Part shown: one piece after another, positions 25,845-34,606 of the stretch
Numbering within the stretch: the first letter of the stretch is position 1
Layout of the letters: each line of letters starts with the position of its first letter
Origin: Maricaulis sp048268525
GTDB taxonomy: Bacteria; Pseudomonadota; Alphaproteobacteria; Caulobacterales; Maricaulaceae
NCBI RefSeq assembly: GCF_048268525.1
Contig: NZ_JBLWVH010000004.1
Span: forward strand, 62,001-126,000
Length of the DNA: 64,000 bases
Reading direction: 5' to 3'
The notes under the pieces: model-generated
The model's database searches: none
Seen by the model: the letters and a program-made list of their open reading frames with translations, nothing else
What the model was told of the DNA's origin: nothing
Translations under genes and position numbers: made by a program

Positions 25845-28487
25845 ATGCGTGATCTCAGGGCGAATGCGGTCATTCTGATCGCTTATCTGCTGGCGGGTAT
25901 CGGGTCACTCCTGATGGCAATTCCGCCCGGATTTCTCGCGCCGATCTGGTTTCCTGGCGCCATTGGCCTTTCTGCCGTTCTGCTGATCGGCCATCGTGCC
26001 CTGCCGGCGATCTTCATCGGCACCGTCCTGCTCACACTGCCCTACGGGCTGTTCATTCTTGAAGCCGGGACGGTCAGCTCGCTGGCCGGGAGTTTCGGGC
26101 TCGCGGTCGCCGCTGCGCTGCAGGCCGTCATCGCCAAACGCCTGGTCCAACCCGGCCCGGTCAGCGCAATGCCGCTCGAAACCGGCGCCGAACTGGCCCG
26201 GCTGGTCGTGTTCGGGGCGATAGTCGCCAGCATGTGCGGTGCCGCCCTGGCAGCTGGCTGGCTGACAATCGGCGGTTTCGCACCTCCGAACCTCGATTTC
26301 TGGACCGCCTTCGCAAGGAATTGGACCGGCAATGCGGTCGGCGCCGCAGCGGTCAGCCCCATCATCCTGTTGCTGCTGGCAAAAGACCGGGTCAGCCGTC
26401 GGCGCAAACGCAATGTGGCCCTGGTCTTTGTCATTCTCGCCGTGATCAGCCTTGTGACCTTTGTGGCAACCCGTGTCCACGCGCTCGAGGAGCGCAGGGA
26501 GAGCTTCGCGGCCTTGATCGCGGAAGATCACATTGCCCTGCAGGAGCGGATCAATAGTGCCCGCCGGCGTCTGGAGTCGCTGCACGCCTTGTTTGCCGCC
26601 TCCGAAACGGTTACCGCCGAGGAATTCGCCACCTATGTCGATATAGCGTTCAGCCAGTTTGACAGCACATCCTCGGTCCACTGGCTGGTCGTTGACGAGG
26701 CCGGCAGACGCCCGGAGCATGCCCTTCTGGACCCGCCGGGCGCGTTGAGGCCGGATCCGGGTCGCGGCATCCTGATCGCCTCGGACCGGCGAATCATCAC
26801 GGACCACTATTTCGATGGTCTGCCCGAGCTGGTCGATACGGCCTTGCTGACGGGCCTGTTGTCCGCCACGCCCCTTTATGGCGCGGGTGATGAAGCGTGG
26901 ATCGGGCTGGCACTGCCGGCTTTCAGTGATCGCGCGAGCCCGGCCACGCAGACCGACAGGCGACGGCAGCTGCAGGGTCTCGCCGTCGGGACCTTCCGGA
27001 TCGAGGCAATCATCTCCCGAGCTTTCGCCCACGAAGGCACGGTTTACGATTTCCGCGTCAGCGGGTCGGACCCGAACGGGGACTATTCCTGGAGTCATGG
27101 TGGTTTCGACACCGACACTCCGCTGGCAGCCACGCTTGCCCTGCCGATCGGGGGGCAGATCTGGCAGATCGAATACGCCGCAACCGACCTGTTTCTGGCC
27201 AGGGAGCAGGACTGGGTGTCGTGGGCGGTGATCGTGGTCGGTTTCACATTCATCACCATGCTCAACGCGCTGGCCTTGCTGTCCACCGCCCGCACAGATC
27301 TGGTCCAGCGCCTGGTGGAAGAGAAATCGGCGGAAGCCCTCACCCTGTCGAACAACCTGTCCCTGGTGCTGGAACACGCGGCGGACGCTATCCTGAGTCT
27401 GGACGGCGACGGTCGGGGCGTACTGGTCAACCCGGCGGCCGCCAAACTGCTCGGCTATGAGCTTGATGAGCTGACCGGTGAAATCGTCCATGACATCATC
27501 CACCCGGTCGACATGCAGGGCCAACCGCACACCCGGGTCGACTGTCCGGTCTTCCAGACCAGCCCCGTCGTGTCGGGACAAAACAATATTGAACGCTTCC
27601 GTCGCAAGGATGGCAGCGACTTCTTCGCCGAGTATTCGACCGAAATCATCGAAGCCCCGGACGGCAGCCCCGTCGGCGCTGTGACCGTCCTGCGCGACAT
27701 CACCGCCCGGATGGAAGTGGAAGCGGATCGCGAGCGCTTCATAGAACAGCTGACCCGCGCAAATGAGGAGCTTGAACGATTTGCCTTCGCGGCCAGCCAT
27801 GACCTTCAGGAACCGCTGCGCCTGATCTCCAACTTCACCGGACTTCTGGCCAGCCGGCATGGCGACAAGCTGGACGAAAACGGCCTCACCTATCTGCGCC
27901 ACACCCTCGACGCGACGGCGCGCATGCAGGCATTGATCACCGACCTGCTCGCCTATGGTCGCCTGAACTCGGACGCCGACGTCATGAATTCCGATGTCGA
28001 CCTCAACACCCTGGTTTCCAGCACCCTCGACACGCTGGGACCAGCCGTGCAAGCGGCGCGGGATCATGTCGAGGTCGGATCGTTACCGATTGTCCGCGGC
28101 AACCCTGCGAGGCTGGGCCAGCTATTGCAGAACCTGATCGGCAACGCCGTGAAATTCCAGCCCCCCGGCCAACAGGCCGAGGTCCGTATTTCGGCCCGGG
28201 AAATGGACGCGACCTGGGAAATTGAAATCGCCGACAACGGAATTGGAATCCGGCAGGACTATCGGGAACAGATATTCAAACCGTTCAAACGACTTCATTC
28301 ACCAGACGCCTATCCCGGCAGCGGATTGGGCCTCGCCATCTGTCGAAAAATTGTGGCATCGCATGGAGGCGTGCTAACGGTATTGGACAATGACCCAGCC
28401 GGAAGCATCTTCCGCTTCACCCTGCCGAAAGTCCGCCCGGCAACGCCCGGCGACATCGCACCTGCATCGGGAACCCCTGCCTCATGA
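25845..28487 (+). CDS. Hybrid-sensing histidine kinase: MASE1, CHASE-like, PAS, HisKA, HATPase
   Basis: Membrane sensor kinase of 880 residues. Residues 1-205 hold about eight hydrophobic segments of MASE1 type (IWFPGAIGLSAVLL, FWTAFARNWTGNAVGAAAVSPI). A further TM and a roughly 250-residue extracytoplasmic domain of CHASE type follow (SSVHWLVVDEAGRRPEH), then a TM near 465, a PAS domain about 505-620 (ADAILSLDGDGRGVLVNPAAAKLLGY), the phospho-acceptor His652 in AASHDLQEPLRL and a C-terminal ATPase with NLIGNAVKF and GSGLGLAICRKI. It overlaps the next gene, its likely receiver, as ATGA. The H-box is of the phytochrome-kinase type. The ligand is unknown. Confidence 0.92.
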   Translation: MRDLRANAVILIAYLLAGIGSLLMAIPPGFLAPIWFPGAIGLSAVLLIGHRALPAIFIGTVLLTLPYGLFILEAGTVSSLAGSFGLAVAAALQAVIAKRLVQPGPVSAMPLETGAELARLVVFGAIVASMCGAALAAGWLTIGGFAPPNLDFWTAFARNWTGNAVGAAAVSPIILLLLAKDRVSRRRKRNVALVFVILAVISLVTFVATRVHALEERRESFAALIAEDHIALQERINSARRRLESLHALFAASETVTAEEFATYVDIAFSQFDSTSSVHWLVVDEAGRRPEHALLDPPGALRPDPGRGILIASDRRIITDHYFDGLPELVDTALLTGLLSATPLYGAGDEAWIGLALPAFSDRASPATQTDRRRQLQGLAVGTFRIEAIISRAFAHEGTVYDFRVSGSDPNGDYSWSHGGFDTDTPLAATLALPIGGQIWQIEYAATDLFLAREQDWVSWAVIVVGFTFITMLNALALLSTARTDLVQRLVEEKSAEALTLSNNLSLVLEHAADAILSLDGDGRGVLVNPAAAKLLGYELDELTGEIVHDIIHPVDMQGQPHTRVDCPVFQTSPVVSGQNNIERFRRKDGSDFFAEYSTEIIEAPDGSPVGAVTVLRDITARMEVEADRERFIEQLTRANEELERFAFAASHDLQEPLRLISNFTGLLASRHGDKLDENGLTYLRHTLDATARMQALITDLLAYGRLNSDADVMNSDVDLNTLVSSTLDTLGPAVQAARDHVEVGSLPIVRGNPARLGQLLQNLIGNAVKFQPPGQQAEVRISAREMDATWEIEIADNGIGIRQDYREQIFKPFKRLHSPDAYPGSGLGLAICRKIVASHGGVLTVLDNDPAGSIFRFTLPKVRPATPGDIAPASGTPAS

Positions 28488-28936
28488 ACCTGCCTCGTGC
28501 CGCCAACATCCTGCTAGTGGAAGACAATTCCGGCGACGAATTCCTGGTGCGTGATGCTTTCGGACGCGGCCGGGCACGACACCAGTTGGAGGTCGCCCGC
28601 GACGGGGAAGCCGCCCTGGATCGGTTGCGCGGGCTCGGCGAGCATTCCGAGAAGCAGGCGCCGGACCTCATCCTGCTGGATCTGAACCTGCCGAAGATCG
28701 ATGGGCGTGACGTGCTGAAAACCGTCAAGAGCGACGCGACCCTTGCCAGTATTCCTGTTCTCGTCCTGACCACGTCCTCCGCACATTCCGATGTCACGGG
28801 GTGTTACTCGCTGCATGCCAACGCCTACCTCACCAAGCCGTTTGACGCGCTTGGCTATGAGGAAATCGTCGAGGCGGTGGAGAATTTCTGGTTCGCGACC
28901 GCGGTCCTGCCGCCACACGAGCAGGCCCGGCGCTGA
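28484..28936 (+). CDS. Response regulator, single receiver domain (Rcp1-like)
   Basis: 150 residues, receiver only. Acidic pair ED13-14 in LLVEDNSGDEF, phospho-acceptor Asp66 in LILLDLNLPKIDG, Thr/Ser in VLTTSSAHSD and Lys in YLTKPF. The long loop between alpha2 and beta3 and the final VENFWF segment are typical of Rcp1-type partners of phytochrome-like kinases. With no output domain it probably acts as a phosphotransfer relay or through protein contact. Translationally coupled to the kinase. Confidence 0.93.
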   Translation: MNLPRAANILLVEDNSGDEFLVRDAFGRGRARHQLEVARDGEAALDRLRGLGEHSEKQAPDLILLDLNLPKIDGRDVLKTVKSDATLASIPVLVLTTSSAHSDVTGCYSLHANAYLTKPFDALGYEEIVEAVENFWFATAVLPPHEQARR

Positions 28937-29009
28937 GTTCGGCTTAAATCTCGTCCACTATGTGGACTGACCATCTGGACGCGGACGGAAGGCCGTCTAT
29001 GGTTCTGGC

Positions 29010-29588
29010 ATGACAGCCCTTCTCCTATCCGGCCTCCTCCTGCTGACCGGCGTACAGGACGCGCCGCCTGCCGATGTGCAACTGGCGCCCCAGGTCGAAT
29101 TCCAGACGCCGGAGGAACGCCTCGCCGAGCGGCTGGATGCGCTCGCCAGAGCCAGCCAGCAAGACGCGCCGCCATTGATTGATGAAATCCACGCCCTGTG
29201 GGCCCATTCCGGCAGCGACACGGTATCATTGCTGATGGACCGCGGTCGCTTGGCTGAACAGGCCGAAAACACCGATATCGCGGCCCGCATGTACGATCAT
29301 GTGACCCAGCTTGCTCCGGAGTTCGCAGAAGGTTGGCTCGCCGCCGGGCGCATGGCCGCCCAAGCCGAGGACTGGGGCTACGCGCTGGAAACACTGAATA
29401 CCGCGCTGACCCTGGAGCCGCGTCGCTACGACGCCTATCTGACGATTGCCCGCCTCCTGGAACGGGCCAATGAACTTGATGCTGCGCTGGAAGCCTATCA
29501 GGACGCACTGGAAATCTTTCCGGCCCACCCTGGTGCCATCGAGGCGCGGGACCGGCTGCTAGCCCTGCAGGCCGGCCGGGCGCTCTGA
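29010..29588 (+). CDS. Exported TPR protein
   Basis: 192 residues: a short hydrophobic N-terminus (MTALLLSGLLLLTGVQ) that may be a signal peptide, then about three tetratricopeptide units, e.g. AARMYDHVTQLAPEFAEGW, YALETLNTALTLEPRRYDAY and AALEAYQDALEIFPAHPG. It probably scaffolds protein contacts in the periplasm. A 6-bp inverted repeat (GTCCAC-TAT-GTGGAC, 28953-28967) precedes it. The next hydrolase gene follows after three bases, indicating an operon. Confidence 0.8.
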   Translation: MTALLLSGLLLLTGVQDAPPADVQLAPQVEFQTPEERLAERLDALARASQQDAPPLIDEIHALWAHSGSDTVSLLMDRGRLAEQAENTDIAARMYDHVTQLAPEFAEGWLAAGRMAAQAEDWGYALETLNTALTLEPRRYDAYLTIARLLERANELDAALEAYQDALEIFPAHPGAIEARDRLLALQAGRAL

Positions 29589-29591
29589 CCG

Positions 29592-30548
29592 GTGTCGCCT
29601 TTCCTGACGCTTCTTGCTGTCGTGATCACCGGCTTGCTCGGACTGACCGGCCTCGCGGTCTGGCGCGCGCAACGGATCATCGCCCGGATCGAAAGCCGTT
29701 TCCCGCCGAGCGCCGACTTCGTCACAGTCAACGGGACCCGCCTTCATCTCCGCCAGACGGGCCCGGCCACCGGGCCGGCCATTCTTGTGCTGCACGGGGC
29801 GGCATCCAACCTGGAGGAACCCTATCTCGCGCTGTCGGGCGTTTTGTCCGACGAGCGCGTCATCTGGCTCGACCGCCCCGGGCTGGGCTGGAGCGACCGT
29901 CCCGCCGGCGACTGGAATCCGGAACGCGAGGCGAGTCTGATCGCCGACCTGCTCGACACGCTGGATACCGGCCCGGTCACCGTGATCGGACATTCCTGGG
30001 GCGGAGCGATCACACTGCGACTGGCGTTGGACCATCCCGGACATGTCGCCGGGATCGTGTTGGTCGCGCCGGCCCTGTCGGCCTGGATCGGCGATGCTGC
30101 CTGGTTCAACGCCGCCAGTTTCTGGCCGGTCCTGGGTCCGTTGATCACCTGGCTGATTGTACCGCTGACCGGTGAGCGTCAGGCCGCCAGTGGCGCGGTC
30201 AAAGCCTTTCATCCCGAGCCGATGCCGGATGGGTATATTGAGGCATCGGCACTTCCCCTGCTGTTGCGGCCACGCAGCTGGCAGGCCAATTCGCGCGACA
30301 TGATGCAGGTCAACCATCATCTCGACGCCCAGGACGGGCTTTACGGGACGATCACCCAGCCGACCGTGATTCTCGCCGGCAAGGCGGACACGGTCCTGTG
30401 GTCGCACCGCCATGGCGGCATGGCCGCCCAGCGCATGCCGCGTGCGAGCCTGCGCTGGATCCCCGGAGCCGGCCACAACCTCCACCACCATCATCCCGCC
30501 GCCGTGCATGATGCCGTGGCTCAAGTGCGTCGGCAGGCGGCGGAGTAG
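29592..30548 (+). CDS. Alpha/beta-fold hydrolase
   Basis: 318 residues starting with GTG three bases after the TPR gene. An N-terminal hydrophobic segment (LLAVVITGLLGLTGLAVW) should anchor it in the membrane. Catalytic parts: oxyanion HGAASN, nucleophile elbow GHSWGG, Asp in AGKADTVLW, His in PGAGHNLHHHHP. Substrate unknown; the pairing with a TPR protein is uncommon but uninformative. Confidence 0.85.
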   Translation: MSPFLTLLAVVITGLLGLTGLAVWRAQRIIARIESRFPPSADFVTVNGTRLHLRQTGPATGPAILVLHGAASNLEEPYLALSGVLSDERVIWLDRPGLGWSDRPAGDWNPEREASLIADLLDTLDTGPVTVIGHSWGGAITLRLALDHPGHVAGIVLVAPALSAWIGDAAWFNAASFWPVLGPLITWLIVPLTGERQAASGAVKAFHPEPMPDGYIEASALPLLLRPRSWQANSRDMMQVNHHLDAQDGLYGTITQPTVILAGKADTVLWSHRHGGMAAQRMPRASLRWIPGAGHNLHHHHPAAVHDAVAQVRRQAAE

Positions 30549-30639
30549 CAACCAATTGCCGCGTTGACTGGCCCAACCGCTTGAGGCTGACGGGGGCTGG
30601 AACTAGTCTCCCGCTCCGTCCACCTGAAAGGCTTCCCCC

Positions 30640-30924
30640 ATGGCATTCATTGATCCCGCGAACGAGACCCACAGCGACCAGTCCGACGCCATCGGCGGCG
30701 CGGCGCGCGAGCAGCTGAAGGCCTTCGTGGCCCGCATCGAACGGCTTGAGGAAGACAAGGCCAATGTCATGGCCGACATGAAGGAAGTTTACGCCGAAGC
30801 GAAATCCTCCGGCTATGACACCAAGATCCTTCGCAAGGTGATCGCCCTGCGCAAGATCGACCGCCATGAGCGCCAGGAAGCCGAAGCGTTGCTGGAACTG
30901 TATCTCGGCGCCGTCGAGGGCTAG
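30640..30924 (+). CDS. gapR: Nucleoid-associated protein GapR (DUF2312)
   Basis: 94 residues, highly charged and helical, matching DUF2312: AAREQLKAFVARIERLEEDK, NVMADMKEVYAEAKSSGYD and TKILRKVIALRKIDRHERQE. In Caulobacter GapR clamps overtwisted AT-rich DNA ahead of polymerases and helps type II topoisomerases. Start ATG has GAAAGG upstream. The next ORF follows 26 bases later and may be co-transcribed. Confidence 0.95.
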   Translation: MAFIDPANETHSDQSDAIGGAAREQLKAFVARIERLEEDKANVMADMKEVYAEAKSSGYDTKILRKVIALRKIDRHERQEAEALLELYLGAVEG

Positions 30925-30950
30925 ACTGGCGGCCTCACCCGGAGGCTCGC

Positions 30951-31418
30951 TTGGTTCGCAAGATCGACGAGAAGAAAACACGGCGCGCCTTGCGGCGGCT
31001 CGAACGGGCCCGCAAGGCCGCCGAGGATTCCGGTATCGAGACCCCGGACCTGTCCGAATGGGAAGGCGAATTCCTCGGTTCGCTGGAAGAACGACTGGAG
31101 AAATTCGGTTCCGCCTTCAATGACCCCGACAAGGGCAATACCGACGACGCCCTGTCGGCTCGCCAGGCGCTGAAGCTCCGCGAAATCGAGAAGAAGGCCA
31201 AGGGCAAGGCCCGCAAGCCGATGTCGCGTGGCAATGGCTTCAAGCGCAAGGACGACCGTCCGAGACCGCGCAGTCGCGACATCCATGACGATATTGACAG
31301 TCCGCAAGAAACCCCCGCCGCTTCACCGTCTTCGCCGCGTCAGGACCGCCCTGCGCCGGAAACATTGCGCGCCGGTTTCCGGGTGATTCCGGGCGGTGGC
31401 GGTTCGTCCGACGATTAG
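30951..31418 (+). CDS. Highly charged protein of unknown function
   Basis: 155 residues from TTG 30951, which has GGAGG six bases upstream. The N-terminal half is a predicted helix rich in Lys, Arg and Glu (TRRALRRLERARKAAEDSG); the C-terminal half is Lys/Arg- then Pro/Ser-rich and disordered, ending in a Gly-rich GFRVIPGGGGSSDD. The composition suggests a nucleic-acid or nucleoid binding protein, and the location behind gapR fits, but I recognise no domain. Confidence 0.65.
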   Translation: MVRKIDEKKTRRALRRLERARKAAEDSGIETPDLSEWEGEFLGSLEERLEKFGSAFNDPDKGNTDDALSARQALKLREIEKKAKGKARKPMSRGNGFKRKDDRPRPRSRDIHDDIDSPQETPAASPSSPRQDRPAPETLRAGFRVIPGGGGSSDD

Positions 31419-31497
31419 CAATTCGTTCAGGGTTAACCCGACTTCCACGCGCACGCCGCCCGGCGCGCGCCTATCCTGTGCCTCTGATTTGAACAGG

Positions 31498-31938
31498 ATG
31501 GACGCGATGTTTCAGGATGTAGATGTGTTTGGCCATCACGAGCAGGCGCTCTTCGACGCGCTCGACACCGCCTCACGCGAGGGCCTGGCCACAGCAGAGG
31601 GGCGGGCGGCCTTTGCCGACGGCATGACCGCACTGGACCGCCTGGTCGACGACCGCGAGACGCGCCTCTACACGCCGCTTGCCGCTGACCCGCTGACCCG
31701 TGACTATGTCACCCGGCTCGACGGCCAGATCCACGGACTAAGCAGCCGGATCGACATCCTGCGCCTGCATATCGAGCTGGGCCTGATGGCGGACAATGAC
31801 ACCGACACGAATCTCGACACATCCCTCCACCGGCTGGTCCGGCAATTGCGCGCCCGCTTCCGCCGCGAGGCGACCCTGCTGCCGGTCTATGCCGGATGGC
31901 TGGACCGGACCGCCGACCGCCTCGCCGCCGCTGGCTGA
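31498..31938 (+). CDS. Small helical protein, unknown (hemerythrin-like fold possible)
   Basis: About 146 residues from ATG 31498 (MDAMFQDVDVF); ATG 31507 is equally possible and better spaced from an AGG. Mostly helical, with His pairs in GHHEQALFDAL and HIELGL and an acidic DDRETRLYTPL, loosely recalling HHE/hemerythrin-type helices, but too few conserved His residues are visible to claim a metal site. It precedes a terminator and stands alone. Confidence 0.6.
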   Translation: MDAMFQDVDVFGHHEQALFDALDTASREGLATAEGRAAFADGMTALDRLVDDRETRLYTPLAADPLTRDYVTRLDGQIHGLSSRIDILRLHIELGLMADNDTDTNLDTSLHRLVRQLRARFRREATLLPVYAGWLDRTADRLAAAG

Positions 31939-31990
31939 ATGAGGGCGGGCAGTGTTTGCCCGCCTTCCCCATTGCCTCGATCTGACATGA

Positions 31991-32022
31991 AAACGGGCCG
32001 GCGCGCATGGCAGCGCCGGCCC
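31991..32022 (-). terminator. Terminator of the NtrC-type regulator gene
   Basis: GGGCCGGCGC-N8-GCGCCGGCCC (31995-32022) is a perfect 10-bp stem. On the minus strand it is followed by GTTTTC, about 63 bases after the regulator's stop at 32085. Confidence 0.65.
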
Positions 32023-32048
32023 GTGCCGTCCCCCGCCCCGCAGGGCAG

Positions 32049-32077
32049 GCCTCCTCCCGTGGCGGGGAGGCTTTTTT
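32049..32077 (+). terminator. Rho-independent terminator, rightward
   Basis: GCCTCCTCCCG-TGG-CGGGGAGGC stem followed by TTTTTT on the plus strand, between the convergent genes ending at 31938 and 32085. Confidence 0.8.
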
Positions 32078-32084
32078 CGTTTGA

Positions 32085-33551
32085 TCAGCCGGCGGCGCGG
32101 ACGCCGTCCACATCCAGCTCGTACTCGCGGACCTTGCGATACAGCGTCGAGCGGCCGACTCCCAGACGTCGAGCGACTTCACTCATACGTCCGGCATAGG
32201 TCTCGATCGCGAACTCGATCAGATCGCGCTCGATGTCCTCGAGCGAACGCAGATGCCCGCCCTCGTCCATGATATCGACCGGGCCCAGATCATCGGCAGC
32301 CGCGCTGTCGCCAGCTGCCGCCACCTGGGCGATCCCGGACAATGCTCCGGTATCCGGCATCTCGCCGATCTGTGGCGTCAGGCCGGAGATCTGGGGGAAG
32401 TCTTCCGGCTTCAGATGGTCATCATCCGACAGGACAACGGCGCGGAAGACCGCATTCTCCAACTGACGGACATTGCCCGGCCAGTCATAGGTCGACAGCA
32501 GCGCATGGGTCTCCGGTGCCGCGTCCTGGATCGATTTGTTTTCCTGGGCGTTGAACCGGCCGATGAAATGGCGGACCAGGGCCGGAATGTCATCCTTGCG
32601 CGAGCGCAGGGATGGCACCTCGATCGGAAACACGTTGAGGCGATAGAACAGGTCTTCGCGGAAGGCCCCTGCCGCGACCTGCTCGGCCAGGTCACGATTG
32701 GTCGCCGAGATGATGCGGACATTGACCTTCACGGGGCGCTTGCCACCGACCGGGTCGACCTCGCCTTCCTGGAGGGCGCGCAGCAGCTTGACCTGCATGT
32801 CCAGCGGCAGTTCGCCGATCTCGTCAAGGAACAGGGTGCCGCCATCGGCCTCCTGGAACTTGCCCATATGCTTGCCGACGGCGCCGGTGAAGGCCCCCTT
32901 CTCATGGCCGAACAGGGTCGACTCGACGAGGTTTTCCGGGATCGCCCCGCAGTTCACGGCGACGAACGGACCACCGGCACGCTTGGACGCAGCCATGATC
33001 GATCCGGCGACCAGCTCCTTGCCGACGCCGCTTTCGCCCGTGATCAGGATCGGAATATCGGACTGTGCAGCGCGCTCACCCAGACGCACCACCTGCCGCA
33101 TCGTCGGCGCACCGGCGATCATGTCAGCAAAGCCCAGCGTGCCTTCGGCCTTGCGGCTGAGACGCTTCACTTCACCCGACAGGTTCTGCACCTTGAGCGC
33201 GTTGCGGATCGACACCGTGATGCGTTCCGGGCTGGCCGGCTTCACGAAGAAGTCGGCGGCTCCGGCGCGCATGGCTGCCACAACGGTCTCGATACCACCG
33301 CTTGCCGTCAGGACAATGACCGGGAGGTCCGGCTGTTTGCGTTTGACCGCCTCCAGCGTTTCCATCCCGTCCATGCCCGGCATGATCAGGTCCAGCAACA
33401 TGACATCCACCCCTGGTGATGCCACGCGCTCGAGCGCCGCCTCGCCGCTTTCCGCGGTCTCGGCCCGATACCCCTGCTTCTCGATCACCGCCTGAAGGAG
33501 GCGGCGTTGCGTCGGATCGTCATCCACGATCAGAACTGATTTCACCATCAC
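32085..33551 (-). CDS. Sigma-54-dependent response regulator (NtrC family)
   Basis: 488-residue transcription activator. Receiver domain 1-125 with phospho-acceptor Asp54 (MLLDLIMPGMDG); AAA+ domain with Walker A GESGVGKE, the sigma-54 contact loop GAFTGA and Walker B GGTLFLDEIGELP; a C-terminal Fis-type helix-turn-helix (YAGRMSEVARRLGVGRSTLYRKVREY). A roughly 50-residue acidic, Ala-rich linker lies before the HTH. No kinase gene adjoins it. Divergent from a CPBP protease gene across a symmetrical site at 33681-33710. Either of two adjacent ATG codons (33551, 33548) may start it. Confidence 0.95.
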   Translation of the reverse strand: MMVKSVLIVDDDPTQRRLLQAVIEKQGYRAETAESGEAALERVASPGVDVMLLDLIMPGMDGMETLEAVKRKQPDLPVIVLTASGGIETVVAAMRAGAADFFVKPASPERITVSIRNALKVQNLSGEVKRLSRKAEGTLGFADMIAGAPTMRQVVRLGERAAQSDIPILITGESGVGKELVAGSIMAASKRAGGPFVAVNCGAIPENLVESTLFGHEKGAFTGAVGKHMGKFQEADGGTLFLDEIGELPLDMQVKLLRALQEGEVDPVGGKRPVKVNVRIISATNRDLAEQVAAGAFREDLFYRLNVFPIEVPSLRSRKDDIPALVRHFIGRFNAQENKSIQDAAPETHALLSTYDWPGNVRQLENAVFRAVVLSDDDHLKPEDFPQISGLTPQIGEMPDTGALSGIAQVAAAGDSAAADDLGPVDIMDEGGHLRSLEDIERDLIEFAIETYAGRMSEVARRLGVGRSTLYRKVREYELDVDGVRAAG

Positions 33552-33680
33552 CCACGCCTTTTCGGTCGCATTGTTATTTCGCCGGGCCTTTTGGCCTCAC
33601 CGCTCTTTCAAGCGGGGCGTCTATGCGAACCGTTATGGGACACTTGTCTAAATTTGACGTTTAAGAGACGGCAACGAGCG

Positions 33681-33710
33681 GTTAAGCATAAGGCTCAAGA
33701 CCTGCTTAAC
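33681..33710. promoter_or_regulatory. Perfect inverted repeat GTTAAGCA-N14-TGCTTAAC, operator candidate
   Basis: Arms at 33681-33688 and 33703-33710 are perfect, with centres 22 bases (two helical turns) apart, as expected for a dimer bound to one DNA face. It lies 14 bases before the CPBP gene start and about 130 bases upstream of the divergent regulator. A further TTAAG occurs at 33661. Confidence 0.5.
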
Positions 33711-33723
33711 GTTCGGAACGGGA

Positions 33724-34575
33724 GTGGCATTCGCCAACGACATGGCTGTCTCGCAAGGATCACAGACCCGCTGGCCATTTGCGCGCCATGACGTCTTCGC
33801 CGGACTGGCAGAGCCTCACCGCATGCGCGTGATCCGGTCCCTGCCGGGCATGATCGTCTGGCCGGCCATGATGTTCGCCCTGATCTATGGCGCGCAACTG
33901 GCAACCATTATCGGCTGGGCCATGGCCGGTGGACCGGCAACCGGCCTGAACGAGGGCGGCGCAACATTCCTTGGCATCATCCTCGGGTATGCCGGCCTGG
34001 CGGTTGTCATGTGGGTCTGGATGAAGCGCTACAAGGTGCACCGGCCGGTATTCAGCATTTTTCCCCTGCGTTTCACCGATTTTGTCGCGGCGGCGCTGAC
34101 CATCATCTTCATGGTATTTATCGCCAGCCCGCTGACACTCAGCTTCCACGAATTCGCGATGAGCAACCCCGACATGACCCTGTCCGGCGGTGCCTCGCGG
34201 GACGACCTGTCCAATGTTGATGACTTTGCGGGAGCCGGGGCCAGCCTGTGGCTGGTCATCGGCCTGACCCTGATAGCCGCGCCGATCGTCGAGGAAATCC
34301 TGTTTCGCGGCTGGATGCTGCCGATGATGATGGCGCGCGGTGTGCCGGCATTTTTCGCGATCATCATTTCGGCACTGGCCTTCGGCCTCGTCCACATCAC
34401 CCAGGGCCTGCTGGTCATGACATCGACCTTCTTCCTGGCCCTGGCGCTGGGCGCGGCCCGGGTGTGGACCGGACGGCTGGCGGCACCGATCCTCGGACAT
34501 GTCGCCAATAATGCATGGGCCGTATTCGCCGTTCCCTATCTGATATCCCTCGCTCCCGCGACCGGCGGCAATTGA
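33724..34575 (+). CDS. CPBP-family intramembrane metalloprotease
   Basis: 283 residues with about eight hydrophobic segments. The CPBP/Abi motifs are all present: EEILFRGW (EExxxR), FGLVHITQG (FxxxH) and LGHVANNAW (HxxxN). Family members process peptides or prenylated proteins in the membrane or confer bacteriocin immunity. Starts possible at GTG 33724 or ATG 33742; neither has a strong site. Divergent from the NtrC-type regulator, with which it shares a putative operator. Confidence 0.9.
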   Translation: MAFANDMAVSQGSQTRWPFARHDVFAGLAEPHRMRVIRSLPGMIVWPAMMFALIYGAQLATIIGWAMAGGPATGLNEGGATFLGIILGYAGLAVVMWVWMKRYKVHRPVFSIFPLRFTDFVAAALTIIFMVFIASPLTLSFHEFAMSNPDMTLSGGASRDDLSNVDDFAGAGASLWLVIGLTLIAAPIVEEILFRGWMLPMMMARGVPAFFAIIISALAFGLVHITQGLLVMTSTFFLALALGAARVWTGRLAAPILGHVANNAWAVFAVPYLISLAPATGGN

Positions 34576-34606
34576 CGGCGCCGCCCCCCGGGGCTAGCGC
34601 TAGCTG

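Noticed and set aside
25905..28067. 720-codon open frame on the minus strand
   Set aside because: Shadow of the histidine kinase caused by high GC; product has no domain or signal.
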